Below, in pieces: positions 29,491 through 39,200 of a DNA stretch of 64,000 nt. The DNA is from Pseudomonas saponiphila. GTDB lineage: Bacteria; Pseudomonadota; Gammaproteobacteria; Pseudomonadales; Pseudomonadaceae. Location: the NCBI RefSeq assembly GCF_900105185.1, contig NZ_FNTJ01000001.1, positions 817,501-881,500 on the forward strand. Reading direction: 5' to 3'. The first letter of the stretch is position 1; each line of letters begins with the position of its first letter. A program made the translations under genes and the position numbers. The notes beneath the pieces were generated by a model. It did not search any database and was not told the origin of the DNA. It worked only from the letters and a program-made list of their open reading frames with translations.

Positions 29491-31063
29491 CGAACAGCTC
29501 CTGTTGCGGGGGTTGGTAGTAGTCGGCGCCACGGACGTTCTCGTGGTCGCCGGGTAAGGTCGTTTCGGCGGCACGCTGGGGCAGCGGCTGTTGATCCAGG
29601 CCTTGCTGGAGCAGGTTGCGCACGCTGCGCCCGGTGAAGGCGCGCAGGTGTACGGCACGTTCGGCAGCGGCTTCCAGGCGTGCATTGCCATAGCGCCGGG
29701 CCAGCGAGAGCAGGCCGAGGCAGGCGCGGTAGCCCATCTCCGGGTGCGGCTTGTGGGTCAGTTGGTGATCGATCAGTTGGCGCGTGTAGGGGCCGATCCG
29801 CGCGCCCCAGTCGAGCAGGCGTTGTGGCGTCCATTCGCGATGCGCCTGGTGCGCCGCGGGCATGTGCTCGCGCTGGGTACTGTAAGCGCCGCGTCGCCCC
29901 AGCAGCAGGTGGCTGGCCACCCGCCGGTTGCCATGCAGCACTTCCAGGGTGTGTGCCGTCAGTCGCACGTCCACGTTCTGCCGGGCCAGGGCGGAGGGCA
30001 CGCTGTAGAAGCTGCCATTGACCTCGATGTGGTAGTCGATGCTGACCTTGCAGCGCTTGAAGGTGGCGACCTCGTAGGGATGCACCGGCAGCGCTCGCAA
30101 GGCCGGGCGATCCAGGCGCTCGAACCAGTCGCGCCGGCAGCCATCGAGCCGCTTGAACGGGCGCCGATTCAGATCCTCCAGCAGCTCGGCGATGGCCTGG
30201 TTAAGCGCATGCAGGCTGAAGAACTGCCGATGGCGCAGCCGCGCCATGATCCAGCGCTCGACCACCTGCACCGCCACCTCGGCCTTGGCCTTGTCCTGAG
30301 GCTTGCGTGGCCGTGCCGGCAGGATCACCGTCTGGTAATGACGCGCGCACTCCAGCGTGGCCCGGTTCAGGCCCGGCTCGTAGCGATCCGGCTGGGCGAC
30401 CAGGGCGCGCGGATTGTCCGGCACAACCATTTCCGGCACGCCGCCAAAGTAGGTCAGAGCCTGGCCCAGCGAGGTCAGCCAGTCCACCTGGGTTTCGCCT
30501 GGCGTCGCGCAGGCATAGGTGTAATTCGAGGCGCCCAGGGCGGCGACGAAGATGTGCGCCCGGCGCACTTCGCCGGTGGCCGGGTCGACCACCGGCAGCG
30601 TCGGCCCGGCATAGTCGATGAATAGCTTCTCGCCCGCACGGTGCAGCTGACGCATCGAACGTTTGAGCGTCTGGGCGTAGCGCCGGTAGTGCTCGACGAA
30701 CTGGGTGTAGCGGTAGGTCGGCTGGCCCGCATGCGCGGCGAGATATTCCTCCCACAGCAGCTGCAAGGTCACGCCCTTGCGTCGCAACTCGCGGTGGATG
30801 CTCAGCACATCGGGCAGCACTCGCTCACCGCGCGGCTTGTTCGTCGACGTCGGTGCAAACAAGGCGGCCGCCAGCGCGGCCTCGTCCATGGCCACCAGCG
30901 CCGGCCAGTCCAGCCCGGCCACCCGCGCCGCCGCGATGTACTTGCTAACCACGCCCTTGGACAGCTGCAAGGCACGGGCAATCTTCTCGTGGGACAAGCC
31001 GGCCTCAAACTTGAGGCGCAGACATTCTTTGATGTTTCGCATGGCTACTCGCGGCGCCGCCAT
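29378..31063 (-). CDS. istA: IS21-family transposase IstA
   Basis: A 561-residue DDE transposase. An N-terminal helix-turn-helix ([23 protein letters not shown], about 22-44) binds the terminal repeats. Catalytic acidic residues are expected in [24 protein letters not shown] and the Glu of [12 protein letters not shown]. The C-terminus has the family hallmark [10 protein letters not shown]. The chain then runs on about 45 residues through the start of istB, giving a 113-nt overlap in another frame. No internal stop or frameshift is seen. Confidence 0.95.
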   Translation of the reverse strand: MAAPRVAMRNIKECLRLKFEAGLSHEKIARALQLSKGVVSKYIAAARVAGLDWPALVAMDEAALAAALFAPTSTNKPRGERVLPDVLSIHRELRRKGVTLQLLWEEYLAAHAGQPTYRYTQFVEHYRRYAQTLKRSMRQLHRAGEKLFIDYAGPTLPVVDPATGEVRRAHIFVAALGASNYTYACATPGETQVDWLTSLGQALTYFGGVPEMVVPDNPRALVAQPDRYEPGLNRATLECARHYQTVILPARPRKPQDKAKAEVAVQVVERWIMARLRHRQFFSLHALNQAIAELLEDLNRRPFKRLDGCRRDWFERLDRPALRALPVHPYEVATFKRCKVSIDYHIEVNGSFYSVPSALARQNVDVRLTAHTLEVLHGNRRVASHLLLGRRGAYSTQREHMPAAHQAHREWTPQRLLDWGARIGPYTRQLIDHQLTHKPHPEMGYRACLGLLSLARRYGNARLEAAAERAVHLRAFTGRSVRNLLQQGLDQQPLPQRAAETTLPGDHENVRGADYYQPPQQELFDDAATHPESTAPATPGRHGPRPGRAMDAAGQPQPELR

Positions 31064-31127
31064 CTTCCTCTCCCGAAATCGGTCGAGGATGGCGGCGCAT
31101 CAGGTCATGCGCAACGAAGGGGAAGGC

Positions 31128-31288
31128 TTTCGCTAAGTCGTGACCGGCGATTTCGGTAAGCCGTGACCACCTGTTTCGGAACAGGCGGAAAATCGGTCAC
31201 GTTGCTACCGAAATGAGCGGTCACGCGTTAGCGAAATGACCGGTCACGATCAACCGAAACGGCCGGTCACGGTGCTCCGAAATCCGCA
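31128..31288. repeat. Clustered IstA-binding-type repeats at the right IS end
   Basis: Upstream of istA, a motif of type TTTCG(G/C)T(N)4-6GTGACC occurs twice in plus orientation (from 31128 and 31151). It occurs four times in the opposite orientation between about 31194 and 31283, with a 23-bp period. A small hairpin CCTGTT-TCGG-AACAGG (31170-31185) sits between the two groups. The left end (28653-28694) has two copies. The repeats probably serve transposase binding and control of the istA promoter. Confidence 0.75.
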
Positions 31289-31294
31289 CCCGGG
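31289..31294. repeat. Target-site duplication, right copy (CCCGGG)
   Basis: Second copy of the 6-bp target, immediately outside the CA end of the IS. It is shared with the interrupted gene. Confidence 0.85.
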
Positions 31295-31367
31295 CGGCAG
31301 GCGATCCGCCGCCAACCCCGAGCAGCAGAGCCACAGCGAGGCCGAAGATCCAGGGCTGATGATGCAT
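31289..31367 (-). pseudogene. LprI-like gene, 5' part (signal peptide), cut by IS
   Basis: Encodes the first 26 codons, MHHQPWIFGLAVALLLGVGG and then GSPAAR, a typical signal peptide. The start ATG (31367) has GGGA as ribosome site five or six bases upstream. The reading frame is in phase with the 3' part at 28641 and below when the IS is removed. The promoter region upstream (31368-31598) is shared with divergent czcD. Confidence 0.85.
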
Positions 31368-31598
31368 GACGGTCCCTTCGCGCTGAGAGTGGAGCGGGCA
31401 TTCTACAGCGCCGCCGTCGATGCAGAAGAGGGTGGCCGCGGGCCCGGGCTTCGGGTGCGGCGCCTGGTTCGCTCGGTACGGCCGCCCACTGATGTCCGGC
31501 AGATGAGCGCAAGATGACAATTCGCTTATCCAGCCGCGATCCCTCGGACAATCGAACTATCATCAGGCCGACGCTTTTCAGCCACAGGAGCATGTTCC

Positions 31599-32495
31599 AT
31601 GGGTGCAGGACACCAACACGGCCAGGCGCGGGCCGGGCATGAACGCAAGTTGTGGATGGCCCTGGGGCTGACCGGCAGCTTCATGCTCGCCGAAGTCATC
31701 GGCGCCTTTGTCACCGGCAGCCTGGCGTTGCTCTCGGATGCCGCGCACATGCTCACCGACACCCTGGCCCTGGCCATCTCCCTGGTGGCGATCCAGGTGG
31801 CCAAGCGCCCGGCGGACCGCAAGCGCACGTTCGGCTACGCGCGTTTCGAAATCCTCGCGGCGGCCTTCAATGCCCTGCTGCTGTTCGTGGTGGCGTTCTA
31901 CATCCTGTTCGAGGCCTGGCAACGCTTGCAGGCTCCGGCCGCGATCCAGTCCACGGGGATGCTGGTGATCGCCGTGCTGGGGTTGATCGTCAATTTGATC
32001 GCCATGGGCCTGCTGGCCTCGGCCAGCAGCCAGAGCCTCAACGTCAAGGGCGCGTACCTAGAAGTGTGGAGTGACATGCTCGGTTCATTGGGGGTGATTG
32101 GCGCGGCCCTGGTGATCATGTTCACCGGCTGGGGCTGGGTCGACTCCCTGGTGGCGGCGGCCATCGGCTTCTGGGTGCTGCCAAGGACCTGGACCCTGCT
32201 CAGGGAGAGCATGAACGTGCTGCTGCAAGGGGTGCCGGACGGGATCGACATCGAGCTGGTGGAGCAGGCCATTCGCGGCGTGCCCGGGATCGGCGACGTG
32301 CATGACCTGCACATCTGGGCCCTGACCAGCGGCAAGAACGTGCTCAGCGCGCATCTGGTGGCGCACCTGCAGGGGCGCGACGAGCAGGCGATCCTGGCCG
32401 AGGTCACCGAGCTGCTGCAGGAGCGCTTCGAGATTGCCCACGTCACCCTGCAGGTGGAGCAGGTGGGGTTTCACCAGCAGGTGCATGAACATTGA
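31599..32495 (+). CDS. czcD: Cation diffusion facilitator CzcD
   Basis: A 298-residue CDF exporter that moves Zn2+, Co2+ or Cd2+ out of the cytoplasm in exchange for protons. A His-rich start (GAGHQHGQARAGHERK) precedes six membrane helices. The helix 2 metal-site motif SDAAHMLTDTLAL (about 47-59) and the second site in helix 5 (LEVWSDMLGSLG) carry the expected Asp/His pairs. GYARFEILAAAFNALLL is family text. The C-terminal cytoplasmic domain has the GIGDVHDLHIWAL hallmark. AGGAG precedes the ATG. It converges on czcR, and lies near the czcCBA pump. Confidence 0.95.
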   Translation: MGAGHQHGQARAGHERKLWMALGLTGSFMLAEVIGAFVTGSLALLSDAAHMLTDTLALAISLVAIQVAKRPADRKRTFGYARFEILAAAFNALLLFVVAFYILFEAWQRLQAPAAIQSTGMLVIAVLGLIVNLIAMGLLASASSQSLNVKGAYLEVWSDMLGSLGVIGAALVIMFTGWGWVDSLVAAAIGFWVLPRTWTLLRESMNVLLQGVPDGIDIELVEQAIRGVPGIGDVHDLHIWALTSGKNVLSAHLVAHLQGRDEQAILAEVTELLQERFEIAHVTLQVEQVGFHQQVHEH

Positions 32496-32547
32496 AGGAG
32501 CAGCGCGCGCCCAGGAGCTGGCGCCCCCGCGAACCCGGCCTCGCGCC

Positions 32548-33222
32548 TCAGTCGCGTTCTTCGAGGACGTAACCCACGCCGCGCAACGTGTGGATCAGCT
32601 TGCGTTCGAACGGATCGTCGATCTTCGCCCGCAGGCGGCGGATCGAGACTTCCACCACATTGGTGTCGCAATCGAAGTTCATGTCCCAGACAAAGGAGAT
32701 GATCTGGGTTCGCGACAGCACCACTCCGCTCTGGCGCATCAGCAGGTGCAGCAGGGCGAACTCCTTGGTGGTCAGGTCGATGCGCTGTTTGCCGCGAAAG
32801 GCCCGGTGGCGGCTCTGATCCAGTTCCAGGTCGGCAACGCGCAACACATCCGGCACCGGTTTCTGTTCGCTGCGGCGCATCAGGGTGCGGACCCGGGCCA
32901 GCAACTCGGGAAACTCGAACGGCTTGACCAGGTAATCATCGGCGCCCAGATCCAGGCCGCGAATCTTGTCCGCCAGTCGGCCCTGGGCGGTCAGCATCAT
33001 GACCCGGGTGCTGCTGTTCTGGCGGATCTGGGACAGCACTCCCCAGCCGTCGATCTGCGGCAGGTTGACGTCGAGAATCACCAGGTCATAGGCGTGCTGA
33101 CGGGTCAGGTGCAGGCCATCCGCGCCGGTATTGGCGCAATCCACCACATAACCGCTTTCGGTCAGTCCCTGATGCAGGTACTCGGCGGTTTTGAGTTCGT
33201 CTTCGATAACCAGGATGCGCAT
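32548..33222 (-). CDS. czcR: Heavy-metal response regulator (CzcR/CopR type)
   Basis: A 224-residue OmpR/PhoB-family regulator. The receiver domain starts [16 protein letters not shown], with phosphoacceptor Asp in [10 protein letters not shown] and the Lys in [17 protein letters not shown]. The C-terminal winged helix carries [20 protein letters not shown]. The start is the ATG at 33222, because the receiver fold begins there; the frame's 51 upstream residues are non-coding. It faces czcC divergently, so it likely activates czcCBA under metal stress. No sensor kinase gene is adjacent: the gene downstream is the convergent czcD. Confidence 0.9.
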   Translation of the reverse strand: MRILVIEDELKTAEYLHQGLTESGYVVDCANTGADGLHLTRQHAYDLVILDVNLPQIDGWGVLSQIRQNSSTRVMMLTAQGRLADKIRGLDLGADDYLVKPFEFPELLARVRTLMRRSEQKPVPDVLRVADLELDQSRHRAFRGKQRIDLTTKEFALLHLLMRQSGVVLSRTQIISFVWDMNFDCDTNVVEVSIRRLRAKIDDPFERKLIHTLRGVGYVLEERD

Positions 33223-33607
33223 GCGAGTGAAGTTCTCGGTGGATAACGGGCAGTAAGGAAAGTTGTTGAAAGCGGCGCTGAAGATGCGCGGCGAGTGTGC
33301 TCGGTCATATGCACTTTGAACGATCTGCAAGTTGATGGGGGATCGCTTTAAAGCGTGCGCTGCACTTGCTTTCAATGCCCGGATATTAATACAGAACCTT
33401 GAGCCAGAGCCTTGGCTAACGGATTTGTAATCTTTGCGCCACTCTGCTGATAACCGCTGAAAGTTACCCTGGGTTGAACTTGAAACTCATTCTGCCAATG
33501 GGCGCAGTGTTGCAGTTTCATATCGACCGGGGCCCTCTTTGTATATCCCGCGATATGTTCCGCGCCGCTTTGCAGAAACTTTGCCTCACCAGGGGCCGGA
33601 ACCTGTT
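33223..33607. promoter_or_regulatory. Divergent czcR-czcC control region, 385 bp
   Basis: The region holds no gene that I can support. It must contain both promoters. Visible structure: a short AT-rich palindrome ATATC-CCGC-GATAT at 33543-33556 and direct-repeat-like text GTTGAACTTGAAAC near 33472-33485. Either could be an operator, but neither matches a consensus I can name with confidence. Confidence 0.4.
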
Positions 33608-34858
33608 ATGCCGACTTTCCCGAGAACACCCGCCCGGGCTGCGCCGACCTGCCGCTTGCTGCTGTGGCTGGTCCTGGCGGCCGCGCCGCTGAGCGTTGCC
33701 CAAGCCTCCGTCCTGAGCCTGGACAGTGCCCTGGCCAAGGCCGTGGCCAACAACCCCGAACTGGCCGCCGCACGCTGGGAGATCGACATCGCCCAGGGCG
33801 CCCGGCAACAGGCCGGGTTGCTGCCCAACCCGGTGCTCTCGGTGGACGCCGAGGACACCCGCAGGAATTCGCGCACCACCTCGGTCAAGCTCAGCCAGGC
33901 GCTGGAACTGGGGGGCAAGCGTGGCGCCCGGGTGGAGGTGGCCAGTCGTGGCCAGGAACTGGCCGCCCTGGAGCTGGAGCGACGCGGCAATCAGCTGCGG
34001 GCCGATGTTCTACAGGCTTACTACGCCGCGTTGCAGGCCCAGGAGCGCACGCAACTGGCCGGGCGCTCGCTGGCCCTGGCCGAACGCGGGGTGAACGTGG
34101 CCCAGGGGCGGGTCAATGCCGGCAAGGCTTCGCCGGTGGAAGCCACCCGGGCCCAGGTGCAACTGGCCGAGGTTCGTCTGGAGCTCAGCCGTGGACAGAT
34201 GGAGCAAGACATTGCCTATCAGCAACTGGCCAGGATCACCGGCAGCGCCGCCACGGACTTCTCGGCGGTGCAGGAGCCGTCCCGGGCGCTGACCTCGCTG
34301 CCGGCCTCGGCGCAGTTGTTGAGTCGCTTGCCGGAGACGGCGGAGTTGCGCCTGGCGGAGCAGGAAATCGTTCAGCGCGAGGCATCCCTGGGGCTGGAGA
34401 AGGCCCAGCGGATTCCCGATCTGGACGTCAGCATCGGCAGCCAGTACGACGCCAGCGCCCGTGAGCGGGTCAATCTGCTGGGCCTGTCCATGCCGTTGCC
34501 GCTGTTCAACCGCAACCAGGGCAATCTGCTATCCGCCGCGCGCCGCGCCGATCAGGCCCGGGACCTGCGCAACGCCACGGAGCTGCGCCTGCGCAGTGAA
34601 ACCCGCCAGGCCCTGGAGCAATGGAGCACCGCCAGGGGCGAAGTGCAGGCCTTCAACCAGACCATCCTGCCCGCCGCCCAGCGCGCGGTGGACAGTGCCA
34701 CCCGGGGCTTCGAGATGGGCAAGTTCAGTTTCCTCGAAGTACTGGACGCCCAGCGCACGCTGATCGGCGCCCGTAGCCAGTACCTCGCCGCCGTGGCGCA
34801 AACCACCGATGCCTGGGTGCGGATCGAGCGCATCTACGGCGACCTCAGCCGCTGGTGA
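33608..34858 (+). CDS. czcC: Outer-membrane efflux protein CzcC
   Basis: A 416-residue TolC-family outer-membrane factor, the exit duct of the CzcCBA pump. The start MPTFPRTPARAAPTCRLLLW leads a signal peptide ending near VAQASV. Two repeated helical-barrel halves follow (LDSALAKAVANNPELAAARW; NLLGLSMPLPLFNRNQGNLL). The start is ATG 33608; upstream frame residues are ignored. Its stop overlaps a small ORF's GTG start. Confidence 0.92.
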   Translation: MPTFPRTPARAAPTCRLLLWLVLAAAPLSVAQASVLSLDSALAKAVANNPELAAARWEIDIAQGARQQAGLLPNPVLSVDAEDTRRNSRTTSVKLSQALELGGKRGARVEVASRGQELAALELERRGNQLRADVLQAYYAALQAQERTQLAGRSLALAERGVNVAQGRVNAGKASPVEATRAQVQLAEVRLELSRGQMEQDIAYQQLARITGSAATDFSAVQEPSRALTSLPASAQLLSRLPETAELRLAEQEIVQREASLGLEKAQRIPDLDVSIGSQYDASARERVNLLGLSMPLPLFNRNQGNLLSAARRADQARDLRNATELRLRSETRQALEQWSTARGEVQAFNQTILPAAQRAVDSATRGFEMGKFSFLEVLDAQRTLIGARSQYLAAVAQTTDAWVRIERIYGDLSRW

Positions 34859-35013
34859 AAGCCGGGCTGCGGGGCCTGGTCTGCCTGCTTGCCCTGCTAA
34901 TCAGCGATTGCAGTGCCGGGCCTGGGACGCCACCCGAGGAGCCGCCCCGGCACTGGTGTGTTCATGAATGGCATCGGGCCCTCGACGACTTTTTCTTTTC
35001 GCCTACCTCGTAA
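34855..35013 (+). CDS. Small secreted-type ORF inside the czc operon, 52 residues, HWCVHEWH motif
   Basis: GTG at 34855 overlaps the czcC stop (GTGA), and the frame ends at TAA 35011-35013. The predicted chain begins VKAGLRGLVCLLALLISDCS, a signal-peptide-like or lipoprotein-like start (a Cys at residue 19 in LISDC, though Asp before Cys is unusual for a lipobox). It then reads PGTPPEEPPR and ends with HWCVHEWHRALDDFFFSPTS. The cluster H33-C35-H37-H40 could bind metal. Length, coupling to czcC and sequence character suggest a real gene, perhaps a small periplasmic helper of the metal pump. No ribosome site is needed if coupled. I do not recognise a family. Confidence 0.55.
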   Translation: MKAGLRGLVCLLALLISDCSAGPGTPPEEPPRHWCVHEWHRALDDFFFSPTS

Positions 35014-35055
35014 GGCGCTTCGCGCGCTGCCGAACCTCGATTCTCAGGAGTACCC

Positions 35056-36240
35056 ATGGATAAAAAACGCAGCCTGATAATGGTCATGACCGCGGTGGTT
35101 GGCCTGGGAGCGGCGGCCCTGCTGTTGCCGGGCCTGTCCGCCCCCGGGGCGCCTGCCGATGCCAAGCGGACGGATGTCGCCGAACCGGTCGGGCACGGCG
35201 CCGAGGAGCCCGAAGGTCACCTGGAACTCAGCGCCGAGCAGATCCAGGCCGCCGGGATCGAACTGGCCGAGGCCGGTCCGCGGCAGCTCAAGCGAGTGCT
35301 GAGCCTGCCGGGGGAAATCCGCTTCGACGAGGATCGCACCTCGCACATCGTGCCCCGGGCCGCCGGGGTCGTGGAGTCGGTGCAGGTCAATCTGGGGCAG
35401 TCGGTCAAGCGCGGCGAGCTGCTGGCGGTGATCGCCAGCCCGCAGGTGTCCGACCAGCGCAGCGAGCTGGCGGCCGCCGGACGGCGGGTGGAGTTGGCCC
35501 GTACCACCTTCGAGCGCGAGCGGCAGTTGTGGATCGATCAGATCTCCGCCGAACAGGATTACCTGCTGGCCCGCCAGAACCTGCAAGAAGCACAAATCGC
35601 CCTCGACAATGCCCGACAGAAGATGAATGCCCTGAGTGGCAGCGCCCAGTTGGCGGGGGGCAACCGCTATGAAATGCGCGCGCCCTTTGATGGCGTGGTG
35701 GTGGAAAAGCACCTCAGCGTCGGCGAGGTGGTGAGCGAGAACAGTGCGGCCTTCACCCTCTCGGACCTGTCCCGGGTCTGGGCCACTTTCGGTGTGTTCC
35801 CCAAGGACCTGGGCAAGGTCCGGGTCGGCCAGCCCGTGAGTGTCAGCTCCAGCGAACTGGGGACCCAGGTCCAGGGCCAGGTGGCTTACGTCGGCAGCCT
35901 GCTGGGCGAGCAGACCCGGACCGCCACGGTGCGGGTGACCCTGGCCAACCCGAATGACGCCTGGCGCCCGGGGCTGTTCGTTGCGGTGCAGGTGGCCACC
36001 GAAGCCTTCGAGGCGCCGGTCAGCGTGCCGCAGAGTGCGATCCAGACCGTGGAAGACCGGCCGTCGGTGTTTGTCCGGGTGGCCGAGGGCTTCCAGGCCA
36101 CGCCGGTGGTCACCGGTGCCGCCGATGACGGTTTCGTCGAGGTCCGCGAAGGGCTGGCGGCCGGAGCCCAGGTGGCCACCCGCGGCAGTTTCACCCTCAA
36201 GTCCGAACTGGGCAAAGGCACGGCCGACCACGGCCATTGA
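35056..36240 (+). CDS. czcB: Periplasmic adaptor CzcB
   Basis: A 394-residue membrane-fusion protein linking CzcA to CzcC. A signal or anchor segment comes first (SLIMVMTAVVGLGAAALLL). An acidic, His-containing linker (HGAEEPEGHLELSAEQI) leads into the barrel-sandwich domain: LSLPGEIRFDEDRTSHI starts the hybrid motif, followed by a helical hairpin (about 120-195) and YEMRAPFDGVVVEKHLSVGE. ATG 35056 has CAGGAG upstream. It is separated from the czcC-coupled small ORF by 42 bp and from czcA by 26 bp. Confidence 0.93.
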   Translation: MDKKRSLIMVMTAVVGLGAAALLLPGLSAPGAPADAKRTDVAEPVGHGAEEPEGHLELSAEQIQAAGIELAEAGPRQLKRVLSLPGEIRFDEDRTSHIVPRAAGVVESVQVNLGQSVKRGELLAVIASPQVSDQRSELAAAGRRVELARTTFERERQLWIDQISAEQDYLLARQNLQEAQIALDNARQKMNALSGSAQLAGGNRYEMRAPFDGVVVEKHLSVGEVVSENSAAFTLSDLSRVWATFGVFPKDLGKVRVGQPVSVSSSELGTQVQGQVAYVGSLLGEQTRTATVRVTLANPNDAWRPGLFVAVQVATEAFEAPVSVPQSAIQTVEDRPSVFVRVAEGFQATPVVTGAADDGFVEVREGLAAGAQVATRGSFTLKSELGKGTADHGH

Positions 36241-36266
36241 TCGGTCACAGCTGAGAGTGCTTTCCC

Positions 36267-39200
36267 ATGTTTGAACGCATCATTCAATTTGCCATCGAGC
36301 AACGCATCATCGTTCTTCTGGCGGTGTTGCTGATGGCCGGCGTCGGCATCGCCAGCTACCAGAAACTGCCGATCGACGCGGTGCCCGATATCACCAACGT
36401 CCAGGTGCAGATCAACTCGGCGGCGCCGGGCTTTTCGCCCCTGGAAACCGAGCAGCGCATCACCTTTCCCATCGAAACCGCCATGGCCGGCCTGCCGGGT
36501 TTGCAGCAGAGCCGTTCGCTGTCGCGTTCGGGCCTGTCCCAGGTGACGGTGATCTTCAAGGACGGCACCGACCTGTTCTTCGCCCGGCAACTGGTCAACG
36601 AGCGACTGCAGGTGGCGCGCGAGCAATTGCCTCAAGGCGTGGAGGCGGTGATGGGGCCGATCTCCACCGGCCTCGGGGAAATCTTCCTGTGGACCGTGGA
36701 GGCCGAGGAGGGCGCGCGCAAGGAAGACGGCACGCCCTACACCCCGACCGACCTGCGGGTGATCCAGGACTGGATCATCAAGCCGCAGTTGCGCAACGTG
36801 CAGGGCGTGGCCGAGATCAACACCATCGGTGGCTTCGCCAAGGAGTACCAGATCGCCCCGGACCCCAAGCGCCTGGCGGCTTACCGGCTGACCCTGAATG
36901 ATCTGGTAACGGCCCTGGAGCGCAACAACGCCAACGTTGGCGCCGGCTACATCGAGCGCAGCGGCGAACAGTTGCTGATTCGCGCGCCGGGGCAACTGGC
37001 GTCCATCGAGGACATCGCCAACATCGTCATCAGCAGCAGCGACGGCACGCCGATCCGCGTGCGCAACGTCGCCCAGGTGCAGATCGGCCGCGAACTGCGC
37101 ACCGGCGCCGCCACCGAAAACGGTCGCGAGGTGGTGCTGGGCACGGTGTTCATGCTGATTGGCGAGAACAGCCGCAGCGTGTCCCAGGCGGTGGCGAAAA
37201 AACTCGAAGAGATCAACCGCTCGCTGCCTGAAGGGGTGGTGGCGGTCACGGTCTACGACCGCACCAACCTGGTGGAAAAAGCCATCGCCACGGTGAAGAA
37301 GAACCTCTTCGAAGGCGCGCTGCTGGTGATCGTGATTCTGTTCCTGTTCCTGGGCAATATCCGCGCGGCGCTGATCACCGCCCTGGTGATTCCGCTGTCG
37401 ATGCTGTTCACCTTCACCGGCATGTTCAGCAACAAGGTCAGCGCCAACCTGATGAGCCTCGGCGCCCTGGATTTTGGCATCATCGTCGACGGCGCGGTGG
37501 TGATCGTGGAGAACGCCATCCGCCGCCTGGCCCATGCCCAGCAGCACCACGGACGCATGCTGACTCGCTCCGAACGCCTGCACGAAGTTTTTGCCGCGGC
37601 CAAGGAGGCGCGGCGTGCACTGATCTTCGGCCAGCTGATCATCATGGTGGTGTACCTGCCGATCTTTGCCCTGACCGGGGTGGCCGGGAAGATGTTCCAT
37701 CCCATGGCCTTCACCGTGGTCATGGCCTTGCTGGGGGCGATGATCCTGTCGGTGACCTTCGTCCCGGCGGCCATCGCGCTGTTCGTCACCGGCAAGGTCA
37801 AGGAAGAGGAAAACCTGCTGGTGCGCAGCGCCAAGCGGGGCTACGCACCGGTGCTGGACTGGGTCATGGGCCATCGTGCGGCGACCTTCGCCCTGGCCGC
37901 GGCGATCTTGCTGGGCAGCGCTGTGCTGGCCAGTCGCATGGGCAGCGAATTCATCCCCAGCCTCAGCGAAGGCGACTTCGCCCAGCAGGCCCTGCGGGTG
38001 CCCGGCACCAGCCTCACGCAATCGGTGGACCTGCAGCAGCGCCTGGAGAAGACCCTGCTGGCGCAGGTGCCGGAGATCGAGCGAGTGTTTGCCCGTACCG
38101 GCACCGCGGAGATCGCCTCGGACCCGATGCCGCCGAACATTTCCGACAGCTACGTGATGCTCAAGCCCAAGGCCCAGTGGCCCGATCCGGGCAAGTCCCG
38201 CGAGGCCCTGATCGCCGATATCCAGCGCGCCAGTGCTCGGGTGCCGGGCAGTGCCTACGAGCTGTCGCAGCCGATCCAGCTGCGCTTCAACGAGCTGATT
38301 TCCGGAGTGCGCAGCGATGTCGCGGTCAAGGTGTTCGGCGACGACATGAACGTGCTGAACAAGACCGCCAATGACATCGCCGCGGCGTTGCAAGGCTTGT
38401 CCGGAGCCTCGGAAGTCAAGGTGGAACAGACCTCGGGGTTGCCGGTACTGACCATCAATATCGACCGCGACAAGGCCGCGCGTTTCGGCCTGAACGTGGG
38501 CGATGTGCAAGACACCATCGCCGTGGCGGTGGGCGGGCGTCAGGCCGGCACCCTGTACCAAGGCGACCGGCGTTTCGACATGGTGGTGCGTCTGTCGGAT
38601 CAACTGCGTACCGACATCGACGGCCTGTCGCGGCTGCTGATCCCGATACCGGCGAGCACGAGTACGGGCAACGGGCAGATCGGTTTTATCGCCCTGTCGG
38701 AAGTGGCCAGCCTCGACCTGGTCCTGGGCCCCAACCAGGTCAGCCGCGAGAACGGCAAGCGCCTGGTGATCGTCAGCGCCAACGTGCGCGGCCGCGACAT
38801 CGGCTCCTTCGTCGAGGAAGCCACGGCCTTGATTGCCGGCAAGGTCAAGGTGCCCGCGGGATACTGGACCACCTGGGGCGGCCAGTTCGAGCAGTTGCAG
38901 GAGGCTTCCCAGCGCCTGCAAGTGGTGGTGCCGGTGGCGCTGCTGCTGGTGTTCGGCCTGTTGTTCATGATGTTCAACAACCTCAAGGACGGCCTGCTGG
39001 TGTTCACCGGCATTCCCTTTGCCCTGACCGGCGGGATCATGGCCCTGTGGCTGCGAGACATTCCGTTGTCGATCTCGGCGGGCGTCGGGTTCATCGCCCT
39101 GTCGGGTGTCGCGGTGCTCAACGGCCTGGTGATGATTGCCTTTATCCGCAACCTGCGCGAGGAAGGGCGCACCTTGTCCACGGCCATTCACGAAGGTGCC

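Larger units (their letters stand above)
28648..31288 (-). mobile_element. IS21-family insertion sequence, 2641 bp
   Basis: The ends read TGCGGATTTCGG...CCGAAATCCGCA, so the element begins TG and ends CA as in IS21. It is flanked by a perfect 6-bp duplication (CCCGGG). Inside are istA and istB, both full length, in the usual order with a 113-nt overlap. Both ends carry multiple copies of a 19-20 bp motif TTTCGGNNNNNCGTGACCG spaced at 23 bp, as IS21 transposases bind multiple terminal repeats. It appears intact and possibly active. It interrupts an LprI-like gene. Confidence 0.93.

Noticed and set aside
35886..39191. 1101-codon open frame on the minus strand opposite czcA and czcB
   Set aside because: Produced by the strong GC bias at third codon positions. 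The text is His/Gln/Asp/Arg-rich without domain sense, while the plus strand encodes a complete RND pump.
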